Positions 33,285 to 44,772 of a DNA stretch of 64,000 bases are shown piece after piece. The notes beneath the pieces were generated by a model. The model was not told where the DNA came from. It saw nothing but the letters and a program-made list of their open reading frames with translations, and did no database searches. Both the position numbers and the translations under genes were made by a program. Source of the stretch: Halichoerus grypus (Eukaryota > Chordata > Mammalia > Carnivora > Phocidae); the NCBI RefSeq assembly GCF_964656455.1, contig NC_135718.1, forward strand, positions 148,348,762-148,412,761, written 5' to 3'. How positions within the stretch are numbered: position 1 is the stretch's first letter; each line of letters starts with the position of its first letter.

Positions 33285-33415
33285 TGCTATTGTTAAGCAT
33301 TGACTATGTGCAGAAGACATTGTGATAAGCATTTCACATCAATTTTCTTATTTCCATCTTAGGACAAATCTCTGAAATAGGTGTTCTTATTCATTTACAG
33401 ATGCCCTACCTACTT
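33285..33415 (-). repeat. MIR fragment
   Basis: 'taagcattgactatgtgcagaagacattgtgataagcatttcacatcaattttcttatttccatcttaggacaaatctctgaaataggtgttc' follows the antisense MIR 5'-ward segment ('gtgctttacatgtattaactcatttaatcctcacaacaaccctatgaggtagg'). Confidence 0.65.
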
Positions 33416-33784
33416 CCCTGGTTTTTAGTGACACTCAGATGAAGACATGAATGGGAAAAATATTCCCAAACAAGAGATTATAATAGAAGCGCATAAAGTA
33501 ACACTTGGTAAATGCAAGTTCATTTCTCAAACATGGATTGTGCGAATATGTTTTGGAGACAAAGATGGATTTTTTTCACACTTTTTAATTAATGACTTCA
33601 CGTCTCTGTGAAAATGTGTATGTGGGAGAGACAGCTTCTCATTGGCAGTGGAAGAATCTTGTGCATCAGTGAGGGGATGTAGTCGAGATGCAGAAAAGGC
33701 AGCTGAGATTGCGTGATGTGGGTTATAAGCTGAATGTCCAGGTTACAATGAGGTTATAAGGTAAATAAGTGAGCAATAATAGTA
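33416..33784. other. Unassigned sequence
   Basis: Nothing recognisable. Confidence 0.35.
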
Positions 33785-33990
33785 ACCATATCATACATTT
33801 ATGGAACTTCTTTCTTTAAGATACAAAACATTTTTATTTAAAGTCTCCTTTGATCTTCACAGCAACTCTGAAATAGGCAGGGCAAGAGGGTAATATCCCA
33901 CTTAAAAAAGAAGACACCAATGTCGAGAATAATCAGGTGCTTGTCCAAGAACATGCAGCTTAAATGATTGACAAGGCCAGGTCTATTTCA
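33785..33990 (-). repeat. MIR
   Basis: 'agtctcctttgatcttcacagcaactctgaaataggcagggcaagagggtaatatcccacttaaaaaagaagacacc' then 'ggtgcttgtccaagaacatgcagcttaaatg' is nearly full antisense MIR. Confidence 0.75.
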
Positions 33991-34699
33991 CTTCACCATA
34001 CAGAGAAGTATTTAGCTCTCAAAAACAAGACAGAACAAAAGCCCCAGAACAGACTATCACAAGGACAAGGATCAGAGGCAAACATGTGCACATTTGTTAT
34101 AGACAGCATTTTCGAGTCTTTTGCCTCATTTTTTTTTCCTTTGAATCACCCTGAATTTTAGTTACCAGCTCAAAGCTACCCAGACCACTGCGACTGAGCC
34201 AGGATTGACATTTCCTGTTTTCTGATTTCAAATCCAGTGCTGCTCATGGAAGCCTATCCTGTGGCCCTGGGGACTGGGATCAGAGTCAGAGAGCAGGATT
34301 TAGGGGCATGTGGGAGGGTACCCGGAGGCCTTCTTAATGTATGGACCATGTCAGGGCAAGGTGGGGAGATGATGGTGCAGATGACAGCCTGGGCATAGGG
34401 GGTGTCTCCAGGAAGACTTGGGAGGTAGAGGACTGCAGCAGGAGTGGCTGCAGTCATTGCTAGCCATGCTTGGCTGAATCCAACAGCAGACACGGCCATA
34501 TGGGCGAGGCATGGGGGCTGGCTATCTGAACATAGGAAGACAAATTCTGGGAAGAAGGGGAAACCAAAAATATCAGACTGATTCCAAAAACCATCAAATC
34601 CTCATGAAAATAAAGCCCATGCTGTGCAAACTCAATCTAGGAAGTATCACAGTTTGTATGTTATAGCACCTATGCTTTGCTGAGCTCTGTGGGAACCAA
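33991..34699. other. Unassigned sequence
   Basis: No repeat recognised. The 81-codon antisense frame at 34254-34499 shows no recognisable product. Confidence 0.35.
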
Positions 34700-34785
34700 A
34701 AGGGATGCACGAGACTCAACTTCTCTGGACCTCACTCTACTCATCTGCAAAATAAGTGGATTGAAGTAGTTCATTTTCAAAGGCA
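34700..34785 (+). repeat. MIR fragment
   Basis: 'gagactcaacttctctggacctcactctactcatctgcaaaataagtggattgaagtag' matches the sense MIR core. Confidence 0.65.
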
Positions 34786-36204
34786 CTGAGTCTTTTGTGC
34801 TGTGACATATTTTCTACCTGATGTTATTTGCAATCTGGTGGTCACAAAAGTAGAATGTCAATAGTGGGCAGGGCCTTGGAACTCACTTGAGTCGAACACG
34901 GAAAGAGAAGAACAGCTAATCCAGGTGGGGATTGGAGCCTGGATCTTCTGAAGCCAAGTCCTGGGTTCTCTTTACCCCAACTGTGAAGCTCCCACTAACT
35001 TCACTGCAGGTGGAATTCCTGTTGGAAGAGCCCTTACTGGTCACTAGACCCAGCCGCTTGTCCAGCCCTCACCCTGTTCTGGAACAGCTTCACCATGTGA
35101 ACAACACAGCTGAGCTGATGTATACTTCCGGTGCAGAAAACTCACTCACATCAGAGAGAAGCAGTTTTATTTTTGCAAAGCTACACATTTTAGTTTTCTT
35201 CCTTAAATTGAGTTCCCACTTCCTGCCCACCATTTAGAGCCATAGCAAACACATCCATGGCCTCTTTTAGATATCTGACTCATTCATAATTCTTGGCACT
35301 GGTCTACACAACAGGTTGCTGCAGATGGTTTCTGGGATTAATAAGAAGTCATAATTTGGAGACAGCTATGACATTGTTCCTGAGAAACAGTTTATTTTGT
35401 GCCAACTAAGAAGAGGATGTTGCCCTTCACACGGGGCAGGAGATGGTGACCAGTAAAGCTCAGGTCACTTTCTCAGGTACAGAACCACTCTTCTTCCTGT
35501 ATCTGCCTCCTCCCTCTTTTTCCTGAAGACACAACCATATGTCCCCACCCACTGTTTTTAGCACCCTGACTCCTACCAAACTAGGATAATTGAATGAGCT
35601 TTATGCAAGGCCAAGAAAGGAGACAGACATTTCTGGAATACAATAACACAGCCCATTTTTATAGAAGGGCTTGTTTTTAAGGGTGCTGCTTCCCTGGCTA
35701 GCTGTTCTGGGAAGAGGCTCTTTTGTTTCCCTGCCCCCCGACCTCCTGCCCAGTATCTGAGGCTCCCTCACTTCCTGTTGGCTCCATGGAGGGAAAATCT
35801 GGGCCAGAGGCTGAGAGGAGGAAAAAGCAGACCTTGAGAGAGTGAGTGTGAAGGAAGGAGAGGAGTTTAAGAAATAACAAGAAACAAGGAAACAAGGAGT
35901 GCTTTGAGAGAAAAGTGTGGGAGGTCTGAGAGGAGGGACTCTCCAATTCACAGCCCAAAGTAGAATCACTGTGGACTGAAATTCCAACTTAAGGAAGAAG
36001 TAGTGGACTCTTCTGCATTATCCTCTGGACTCTGTGCACTTGACCATCACAGTCAGGCGCTACAGTAATAGGTCTGGCTAACACAACAACCTTCCAAAGT
36101 ATGGCACAGGGAATACTCGCATGGAGAGAAAGATGAAGATGGGTCTTTCCCTCAGTATCCAAAGTAAGACATGTAGTCACTGTGCTATGTTAAGACCAGA
36201 TCAT
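34786..36204. other. Unassigned sequence
   Basis: About 1.4 kb without named repeats. Frames of 101 codons (34932-35237, plus) and 128 codons (35601-35987, minus) are the longest here. The latter is driven by the purine-rich plus strand at 35800-35940, which depletes antisense stops. I see no domain in either. Confidence 0.35.
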
Positions 36205-37260
36205 TATTCTTTCATTAATTCATTTCCTTAAATAATAAATTTGAACACTTATTATGTTCAAGGAACTTTATAGGAACCATGTTTTATCCTTGTACCGACA
36301 GCTTATAAGCTATTTGGGAAAATGAGACATTAAAGTGCAGCATAAATTAAGAGAATTTCACAGAGGGATTTAACCTTAAGTATCCAATGAGTGGTATAAA
36401 CAATTACTGCTAAGAGTTCATGGGAAGAGTATACTTTGGAATGATTAAGGTAGGCTATGTTGAAAAGGTGGGCATTCAGCTGAGTTGAAATTGAATAAAG
36501 AAGCAAGAGGAGAGAATCTTAGAGGTGGGAAACATGATAAAAGTGCAGAGAAAAGGGGCGTTTGAATGGCTCAGTCAGTTAAGCATCTGCCTTAGGCTCA
36601 GGGCATGATCTGAGAGTCCTGGGATTAAGCCCTGCATCAGGCTCCCTGCTCTGTGGGGAGTCTGCTTCTCCCTCTCCTTCTGCAGCTCCCCTTACTTGTA
36701 CTCTCTCTCTCTCTGTCAAATAAATAAATAAATTCTTTAAAAAAAAGTGCAGAGGAAAGATGAGTGTATCAGTGAGTAATGAATAGACCCAATTTAACTG
36801 AAGCCAACCATTTTCAAAGGTAATTTAGTGAAAGAATAACCTGTAAGTGTAGATTATGGAGGATATGAATATCAGGCTAAAGAAAAAAATTTTGATCCAG
36901 AAAGTAACATGATGGAGATGATGTTTAGAAAGAATATGGAATGGGAATGGCCAGCAATGGTAGAGGGGAGATACCCATTAGCAGGATTTTGTAATAAGCC
37001 AGATGGGAGGTTTAAGATAGTGGAATTAGGGAAATAGAAAAGAACTATTAATGAGTGCACTGTGAAGAGGAAACCAGTGGGATTTGATGACTGATTAGGT
37101 AGGAAGCAAGAAGGGATTCAAAGATGATTCAGAGATTTTGAATTTGTGAGTTTTATCATTGACAGAAGGTTTTGAAGCCTGTGGACATAGAAGGGTCTGT
37201 TGTTGTCTGAGGGAAGGAAGCAGTGATTAGAGAGGAAGAATGTTGCAATAGGTTTAGAAC
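36205..37260 (-). repeat. L2, long antisense copy, split by a SINE
   Basis: The 3' end is at the left ('tcattaattcatttccttaaataataaatttgaacacttattatgttcaaggaac'). It is followed by 'aggctatgttgaaaaggtgggcattcagctgag' and, after the SINE, 'gatccagaaagtaacatgatgg', 'taataagccagatggg', 'gacagaaggttttg'. About 850 bp of L2 remain. Confidence 0.75.
36556..36744 (+). mobile_element. Can-SINE inside L2
   Basis: Head 'gggcgtttgaatggctcagtcagttaagcatctgcc', '(CT)n', 'tgtcaaataaataaataaattcttt'. TSD aagtgcagagaaaag at 36541-36555 against aagtgcagaggaaag at 36745-36759. Confidence 0.95.
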
Positions 37261-37364
37261 AGATTCATGGAATTACCTCTGTGCTTTTCAACCTGATAGT
37301 CAGTGACCTCTGACTTCTGACCCTGCCTCATTGTCCTAGTGTCCCATCCTACATTCTCCTTACA

Positions 37365-37727
37365 GCAGCCACTCTCCATAGGGGCAGTACTTTAGAATCA
37401 CCTGGGGTAGGGGCTTTAAAAATCCCTACCCTGGGTTACACCCCAACCAACAAAATCAAAATCTCAACAGGTGGCACCCTAGTATCTATAATTTTTTTTA
37501 GAGAGGATGAGGTAGGGAGAGGGGCAGAGGAAGAGGAAGAGAGAGAATCTTAAGTAGGTTCCACATCCAGCACGGAACCCGATGCGGGATTCCATCTCAA
37601 AACCCCGAGATCATGACCTGAAATCAAGAGTAGGATGCTTAACTGACAGATCACCCAAGCACCTCAAGTATTTTTTTTTAAAGCTTGCCAAATAATTCCA
37701 TTGTGCAACCAACATGGAGACCATTGC
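37365..37727. repeat. MER5-family element split by a SINE
   Basis: Left part 'ggggcagtactttagaatcacctggggtaggggctttaaaaatccctaccctgggttacacccc' and right part 'ttaaagcttgccaaataattccattgtgcaaccaacatggagaccattg' are the two near-palindromic ends of a hAT-Charlie MER5-type element. Orientation is left open because of that symmetry. Confidence 0.8.
37490..37665 (-). mobile_element. Can-SINE, antisense, inside MER5
   Basis: T-run, GA-rich middle, 'cccgatgcgggattccatctcaaaaccccgagatcatgacctgaaatcaagagtagg' and head complement 'gatcacccaagcacct'. Flanking 'agtat' at 37481-37485 and 37667-37671 may be the TSD. More diverged than most copies here. Confidence 0.9.
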
Positions 37728-37827
37728 CTTACAGGTATTTTTACATGCTATTTTCCATATTTTTTCCCTTGGAGATATACCTTTTTTTTTTTAATAGTTA
37801 CGAAAATTTGTAATCATTATTATTTTT

Positions 37828-37915
37828 TTCCCTTTTTTTTTATTATGCTATGTTAGTCACCATATAGTACATCATAAGTTTTTGATGTAGTGTTTCATGA
37901 TTCATTGTTTGCGGT
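37828..37915 (-). mobile_element. Carnivoran L1 3' tail, antisense
   Basis: 'tttattatgctatgttagtcaccatatagtacatcataagtttttgatgtagtgtttcatgattcattgttt' is the reverse complement of the 3' UTR end seen at 23373 and 31131. Only about 85 bp survive before truncation. Confidence 0.88.
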
Positions 37916-37984
37916 AGATACACCCTTGAATGGGCAAAAGGCATTGTGATAATCAGCAACCAACACTATCAACTACCCAATACC

Positions 37985-38755
37985 CAAATCACCAGTGTGG
38001 GCACATCCTTGGCTCCTCTACCTCCCTCAAACCTGCACTAATTACCAAATCCTGCAATTCTACCTCTTAAATAGTTCTAGAATTTGACGTCTTCTCCCTT
38101 GCCCATCACCTCCTTCTAGCCCAGGTCATTTTTTCTTGCAATCCAGATGATTACAAGAGCCCCCTAAATCTTCCAGTCTCAGGGCCCTTCAATCCCATAC
38201 CAATATTGTTGCTAGAAAACTTCTTATAAATGCAAATCTTGTTAGATCCCTTCCCTGATTAAACCTCAGCTGTTCCATATGGCCATTAAGATGATTTAAA
38301 GGATATTCCATGGTTTGTCATTTGATTATTTGTCCAGTTTTACATTTTGCCATTTCCCCTTCATACTCTGCAATCTGGCCATACTAGATGCTCTCTCTTG
38401 CTTCTGGATGTTTATTCATGGTCCCCATACCTGCAACACTTTTCTCCTCCCTTTCCATCCTCCTCCCTTAATTTACTCCTGCTCTTCTTTTTTATGGTCC
38501 TTCTCCACTTTTCGGCTTCGATGGCAGACACTTCCATATGAAAATCTTCAAAGGCCCTCTAGGTATGGATTAGATGTTCCTCCTCTGTGCTTTGCCCTTA
38601 GTATAACATTTATTACACTATTTACCTCTAATGCTCACTAATCCATTAATTTTGTAAATACAAGGACTCTGTCAGTTTTGCTCACTATTTTATCACCAGC
38701 AAAATGTTTAGAACATAGTAGATGTTCAATAAATAATTTCAGAGTCACCATGAAA
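37985..38755 (+). repeat. L2 3' half, long sense copy
   Basis: Runs colinearly through 'tagatcccttccctgattaaacctc', 'ggccattaagatgatttaaaggat', 'ccccatacctgcaacacttttctcc', 'caaggactctgtcag' and the 3' terminus 'gtttagaacatagtagatgttcaataaataatttc'. One of the best-preserved L2 copies in the window. The 108-codon frame at 38315-38641 is L2, not a gene. Confidence 0.85.
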
Positions 38756-39341
38756 TGGATCCCCTATTATTATGTTACAAATAACATGGAGGCAGACACA
38801 GTGACTGATGCACATTAGTTTCCCCACAGTGAACACCAAGCAAAGAAATAACTGCAGAGAATATTTATTCATTCTTCATTCTGGTGTCCATACAGAAAAC
38901 CAGTAGAAAAACAGAACACTGCAGTTTTAATCAGTGCTGCCTAAAAGCAGAAACACAGGAGAGTTATCAAAATAAATCTAAATGTTTATCTCTTTGAAAG
39001 AACATTGCCAGAATAACAAATAGAAAGGTATCATCATTTGTACCAAGGACATTAGATGAAGGAATCAAACTAATAGAACAGTACCGGCGAGATACTGATC
39101 ATGAGAACTTAGCTGGGATGCGCTAAATCCAGAAACTGACTGATGACATATACTGCACTCTACTAATTCCACACATTGACTGAGCCCCCACTTTTGCCGT
39201 TCTAAATGTTCTTGGAATTTAGATGTCCACATAAGAGCCACTATATTTTCTTATAAAAGAAGATGGAGTTGAAAGGCAGTAACTTCTATGTTTTGAGATT
39301 AAATTCCTTCAGGAATATGGGAGGGAAATTAAAACGGTTTG
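38756..39341. other. Unassigned sequence
   Basis: No repeat recognised. 'aacagtaccggcgagatactg' near 39080 retains CpGs. Confidence 0.35.
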
Positions 39342-39365
39342 GATTTCTTCTCTTTTGTTTTCCAG

Positions 39366-39585
39366 CTCCTCCGGCACCCAGAAGAAGAGGCTTGACAATC
39401 AGGGCCAAGCCAGCGTGCGCCATCAGAACTGAGCACGCTACCTTTGTTCATTCTTCCATGGGAGGACATTTTAGGCATGTAGCCATGCCCTCTGAGACAC
39501 AAGAGTGAATTAAAAGTGGATTTAGAGAGCACCCAGTGATGATAAACTGCGGTTCTCAAGGAATAAATCCACCGCCCAGATTCCC
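39366..39585 (+). other. Possible terminal exon (unconfirmed)
   Basis: A strong 3' splice-site signal is present: a pyrimidine-rich tract (39345-39363) ending in CAG at 39363-39365. Downstream, one frame from 39367 stays open for 21 codons and stops at TGA 39430-39432. The peptide is hydrophilic and basic, beginning Ser-Ser-Gly-Thr-Gln-Lys-Lys-Arg. An AATAAA lies at 39562-39567 and a second at 39707-39712. The stretch is CpG-retaining. I do not recognise the peptide, and chance splice-like sites are common. Confidence 0.2.
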
Positions 39586-41359
39586 TTTAGCTGCCGAGGG
39601 AGGGGCTGAGGAAAGCAGCAAATTCACCTTGCGGTGGCATGCATGCACGCAGCCAGCATGGCGCCCTCCTGTTCCTGCTTTGCTATAAATAATCCAGTCG
39701 AGTAAGAATAAAGGCCCTGCTTATATACCTCAGGTTCTGATGTGAAGCAAAATTGAGGAATTAGAATCACACCACAAAGAGTTCTCTGGGAATTTGATTT
39801 TGACCCACTGAATGACAAGCTTTCTTAGAAGTATGGGTGGAAGACCCATAAGAGTCGTTTAGTCCAAGGAGCATCTGATACTCTGCAGCACCTGGGCTCA
39901 GGGGCAGTCTACCACATGCTCTCTGTTGATGGAAAGTCCTTGACAACCAGGGGTTGGAGGGGTTCCTATGAGTGATTGCCAAGGTCCTACTTCCCCTTGA
40001 TCAACCTAGTTGGCAGCTCTGTGTCAGCAAGACTTCTCTTGCTTCTTCACAGGATGCAGAACAACATAAACATGTAAGAAAGGCCACCCTGAGATCCTCT
40101 CCAGCCCAGAATTCTCCCTGACTATGAATCCAAAAGCTATCTGGTGGCAAAACACCATAATTGTCCTTCATGGCATCTACTTGGGGACTGGGGAATGATG
40201 AAGAACCATCACGTGCTTCCCCATCCTAGACCTCTCACTGACACACTTCATCTTGTCTTTTTCCTCAACTAAACTCACATTTCTTGAATTCCAACTCTGG
40301 ACTACCATTATGCTAAATGCTCTTTCCTCTTGGAACATATTTACTGGTATTCTCCATCGGAGCACTTCTTACTTATCCCATTTAGTTTCTTACAATTTCA
40401 TGGAGTGGCCCTTCTTGTAGTCCTTCATTTTAGAGAAAGAACAACATTAAAATTAAGATTATGAGCTCCTCTCCTTACTAAGTAGAGTATAATCCATCAT
40501 TACTTGTTGGTTGATTTTGGATTTATCGCTATTTTTACCTTTCTTTTCACTTGTCCTTGTCTTAATCCATTATCCTTTAACATTTTCCATTGAAGTATTC
40601 CAACAAAATAGAACTTCCCAAATCTGGGGTCTTTTGCAGTAAGGGACATAAATGTTTTAACTTTATAATTGATCTAATTTTGCATCCTATGTCATTAAAT
40701 ATGTATTCGTTTTAATAAAACATTTTATATGAATATTAATTAAAGTCAATGTTTATCTGTGACTTTACATTTCTTTTGACAGATGAAGAGAAAGCTAGGG
40801 AACAATTTTCCATATTAAAAAGAAAAAAAAGGCTGCAATTCTACCCCAGCAACCCCTGCTGGCCTTTTACAGTATGTCCCTGGCCTCCTCTGGTACCACC
40901 CCAAACCTGGATGTTCTGGGCCTTCCTATAATTACCAGGCCCAGAAGACTATCTTCCTCCCCAAAAGCCCACCTGATGCTCAGCTATTTTTTATCCAGAC
41001 ATCCATCAAATTAATATTTATTCAGGGCTCACTATGTCCCAAGACCTATACAGATACTCCCTAACCCTACTTTTCTCTCTCTAGTTCACCCCTCATCACA
41101 CAACCCTGTCCTCTCATGAGTGTGGAATATAATAAAGGCCTTCAAAGAATAGCTGACCTTGTATAAGTGTCCCCAGTGGCTTAATGTTATAACTTCTTGT
41201 CTTGTTTTCTGTTAGTGAACTTGGACCAAAGAGTCCTGGTTTTTACAAATAAATGTTCTTGAGCATCCTATATACCTGGCTCTTCAGCCTCTTAGCTATT
41301 TTCTCCATATGAGATAGGTTATGGGGACTAGAGATAGTTATTAATTTATTAATTTACTC
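39586..41359. other. Unassigned sequence
   Basis: 39586-39720 retains CpGs and has a TATA-like 'gctataaataatcc' near 39682. The remainder, to 41359, contains AT-rich sequence and pyrimidine-rich stretches without a repeat I can name. Confidence 0.3.
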
Positions 41360-41550
41360 TGTGGCTAATCAGCTGTGCGATCTTGTGTAAGCCACTTAAT
41401 TTCCTGAGGTTCCCTTTCCTCCCTGAGAAATGGGAAGAGTAACACCATGTAAGGTCACTGTTCAAATGAAGCTTAAATAGGTCTAGAAATATAAAACCCC
41501 TACATGGACCTGGCTCATAATACATCTTCAGTAAGCAAATGTATTTCAGA
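41360..41550 (+). repeat. MIR
   Basis: 'gctaatcagctgtgcgatcttgtgtaagccacttaatttcctgaggttccctttcctccctgagaaatgggaagag' and 'acctggctcataatacatcttcagtaag' give a nearly complete sense MIR. Confidence 0.85.
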
Positions 41551-41974
41551 ACCTAGCTAGAACCAAATTCCAGCTTTTTCTTACTGTGAGAATACCATCA
41601 TGCATGGTAGAGGCACCAGTAAAGAAGGCATACCAACAAACTCAAATGAGGGAAAGTTTTAGAAAAAAAAAATTGTGTATTTTAAAAACATGGTAGTCAT
41701 CGTGACAAAAAAGTAGAATTTTGATGGAGTTCTTCACCTCTATCTTATGTTGAATTAGGGATGTGTGAGGTTGGGAGCAGCCACATCTTTTTTTTTTATC
41801 TTTACAGCTGCTAATGGACTTAGGCCTGCTTAGTAGACAACTAGAAATTTGCCTTGTAGTTAAGTGCTAAAAGTAATACCCATCCACAGAGCATAGCTCT
41901 ACCTGCTCCGGTTTTCCTTCAAAAAGAGTAACCGAGCAATGGTGAAAAGACTCCATTCTCTGATTTGGTAGATA
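41551..41974. other. Unassigned sequence
   Basis: Nothing recognisable apart from A- and T-runs. Confidence 0.35.
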
Positions 41975-42084
41975 AAAAAGCCAATAGCTATTGAGCACTG
42001 ACTGTATGTTATGCTGTTGACATGGATCATTTCATTTGGATCTTGCCAGTATCCCAGCCTTAGCACATGAAGAAACTGATGCTC
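41975..42084 (-). repeat. MIR fragment
   Basis: 'attgagcactgactgtatgttatgctgttgacatggatcatttcatttggatcttgccagtatc' then 'catgaagaaactgatgctcatg' fits antisense MIR, cut off by the L1 on its right. Confidence 0.5.
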
Positions 42085-42425
42085 ATGAATGCAAATGTCT
42101 TCTCCCATTTAGTAGGTTGTCTTCCTGTTCTGTTGATGGTTTCCTTCACTGTGTGAAGACTTTTACATTTGATATAATCCCATTTGTTTATATTAGCTTT
42201 TGTTATCCGTGCCTGAAGAAACTGGTCCAAAATATATTGCAAAGACCATCCCAGAGAGCTTACTGCCTATGGTCTCTTCTAGAAGTTTTATGGTTTCAGG
42301 TCTTACATTCACGTCATTAATCCATTTTGAATTTATTTTTGTATATGGTGTAAAAGAGTGCTCCAGTTTCACTCTTTTGCATGTGGCTGTCCTGTTTCCC
42401 CAACATCAGTTATCAAAGGGGCTGC
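42085..42425 (-). mobile_element. L1 ORF2 fragment, antisense
   Basis: 'caaatgtcttctcccatttagtaggttgtcttcctgttctgttgatggtttccttcactgtg', 'ttatggtttcaggtcttacattcacgtcattaatccattttgaatttatttttgtatatgg' and 'atgtggctgtcctgtttccccaacatc' are antisense ORF2. Low divergence for its length. Frames at 42036-42430 come from it. Confidence 0.95.
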
Positions 42426-43837
42426 CTTAGGGCAAATTATTTTTCTAGACTGTTTCTTTTGGTATAAACTTTATATGGATGAAGAAAAGAAGTGTTGAAG
42501 AAAGGGAAGCCAGAGGCTGAAATGGGCAGGACAAAAGATTGCACAACCTTAGAAAGAATTTGCAGACTGACATAGCAGAGTGACCCCAGCTAGAGAGGGA
42601 TACCAGGAGCACTGATGAAGTAACTGGTGGGAGTTGCTCTGTGTTCCTTGGAGGAAGGAGCTTTATAAATAACCGAGGCTACTTTTCTCTTTAAAAGAGA
42701 ATTAAGTAAATGTTGATTGTTTGCTTAACTAGCACAACTTGACCTTTATCACTAGTGATTTTTTTTTCTTCCTGTAAAAGGCAAGACCCTTGAGATCATA
42801 GGGCATCTTCAACATGTGGAGCTGCCCAGAATTTGCATTGGAGGTCCCCAGAAAACCATCTTTGTCCCAGACGGCCTCGCCCAGGCAAGCATGTGAAGTG
42901 CATGGGATAAGCAAAGGGCTGGGTGCCATGGCATTTGTTTTCCATTGAATGGGATTAGGGATTCTGACATGAATGATTAATCACCACATTGCAGACGGCT
43001 GACGAACACAGGAAAGAGTCCACTCAGAATGGATGGTGCACGCAATCTATTCCAAACAGCTGCTGGGTGTTCCTATCTCTCCCACCCTCCCTACTCTTTC
43101 CTTAGGGTCCCGACTCCTGGCATCTCTCTTTCTCATTCCCTTTCTCCTTTTCTTTTTAAACTCAGTCTTCTCTTTTTCTTTCTTTCACAATCATTTGCTC
43201 CCCCCCACTCTCCCTCCAAAACCCATCTTTGGTGAGGTTGATTCTCTTTTGCTCACTTCCTTTCCACCATCAATCCCTTTGTGTCTTACTTGTGAGCCAA
43301 GCCAGTACCTGAGTCTGGAGCCTCGGAGGGGGGTAGGGGGGAGGGAGCAGCACTCCAAGGGCTCCTAATAGAGGGTATTGGAGGCTAGATTCAGCCAGAT
43401 GCTGAATTCCAGCTTTTCCCATCACACTTCTGTGTACCAGAGCAACGAAGAAGAAAACGCCCCTCCCTCCGTTCGATGAAGAATACAAACAGAATGGCAC
43501 AGACACACACACACTGTGTAATGTGAAGAACACAGCAGTAGGAACAGGATTTGTGTTTCCATGTGTCTCAATTTTCCAGGCTTTAAGTAACTCCCTTTTT
43601 ATAGATGTAGATGTGGAGGGAGGTTATTTCCTCCATGTTTGTTATAGCTTGTTAATCTGCTGTTTGACTTTAGAATAATGTGTCCTTTTTAACTATTTGG
43701 CTTTTGGAATGCTGTGTTTGCTGTAACTCCCCCCCTTGGGAGGTGACACCATCATAAGTGCTTGCATATTGAAAGCTGAGAGCAAGAACTCTGGAGTCTG
43801 ATTCTCCTGTTTCATTCCTGGCTTTACCCTTCCTGGT
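42426..43837. other. Unassigned sequence
   Basis: 42780-43020 is balanced and CpG-retaining and may be conserved. 43080-43260 is a CT-rich plus strand, which explains the frames of 68 and 111 codons there (43029-43368). A C/G-run area follows at 43320-43345. No gene supported. Confidence 0.3.
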
Positions 43838-44022
43838 CGTGGTACTCTCAGTCTTGCATCATCATGCATCAGAATTATCAGGAAAACTTGTAAAAATGCA
43901 GATGACTGCTTCCCAGTCTCACAGTTTCTAAGTCCAGAATTGGGTCCAAAAATGTGCAGTTTTAGTAAGTTTCCAGGTGATCCCAACGCTGTTGGTCTGG
44001 TAGTCCCACTTGGAGAACCATT
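43838..44022 (-). repeat. MER5A
   Basis: Antisense copy: 'catgcatcagaattatcaggaaaacttgtaaaaatgcagatgactgcttccc', 'agtttctaagtccagaattgg', 'agtttccaggtgatcccaacgctgttggtctggtagtcccacttggagaacca'. Near full length. Confidence 0.88.
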
Positions 44023-44377
44023 TTCCTCAGTAACTTCCTCGTCCTCTATGCTGGGGGTTCCTTCCACAACTATAAGTACATGTAGGGTCTGTGGCTTAAC
44101 ATTTACAGCTTAGAAAATCTAGGGTTACTCTTAGAGAAAATAACTGTTACTAACAAATTTGACCAACTATCCAATATGAGTATCGTGTGGCCAAAAGCTC
44201 ATCTAAGACAAAGATAAAAACTGTCATCTATCCATCCTCCAGACACACACACTGATAGAGCCCCTCTTCCTTGTACCCTACCTGATGACATCTCCCTATG
44301 TAACCTCCTCTCAAATTCTTCATGTTCATGTCCAAGGTGGTGGACCACATGGAAATGAGACCCTTGTGTCTTTAAGG
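44023..44377. other. Unassigned sequence
   Basis: Nothing recognisable. Confidence 0.35.
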
Positions 44378-44412
44378 TATCACCTGCCTATGACTTCAAA
44401 GTGCTATCTATA
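44378..44412. repeat. Direct repeat, left copy
   Basis: 35 bp starting 'tatcacctgcctatgac' recurs at 44916-44950 with about six differences. The left copy ends exactly at the MER2 edge. Confidence 0.7.
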
Positions 44413-44770
44413 CACTGCTGATTCTTGAGCAACATGGATTTGGACTGTATGGGTCCACTTACACACAGATTTTTTTTTTTTGTAAATACAGTATAGTACT
44501 GTAAATGTATTTTCTCTTCCTCTTCCTTATGATTTCTTAATAACATTTTCTTTTCCACAGTTTCCTTTATTCTGAGTACAGTCTATAACACATAGAACAT
44601 AAAAAATATGTGTTCATTGGCTGTTTATGTTATTGATAAAGCTTCCAGTCAACAGTAGCTTATTGTAGCCTATTGTAGTTAAGGTTTTGGAGACTCAGAA
44701 GTGATACACAGATTTTTGTTTGCACGGGGAGTTGGTGCTCCAACCTCCATGTTGTTTAAGATTACCTCTG
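44413..44770 (+). repeat. MER2 (Tigger) DNA transposon
   Basis: Sense MER2: 'ttcttgagcaacatggatttggactgtatgggtccacttac', 'cttatgatttcttaataacattttcttttcc', 'ttcattggctgtttatgttattgataaagcttccagtcaacag' and the terminal inverted end 'gttgtttaagattacctctg'. Preceded by TA, the Tc1/mariner target. Non-autonomous. Confidence 0.93.
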
Positions 44771-44772
44771 TG

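Noticed and set aside
35601..35987. 128-codon antisense frame
   Set aside because: The plus strand is purine-rich here, which removes stop codons from the antisense strand. No domain is seen.
38315..38641. 108-codon frame
   Set aside because: Lies wholly within the sense L2 copy.
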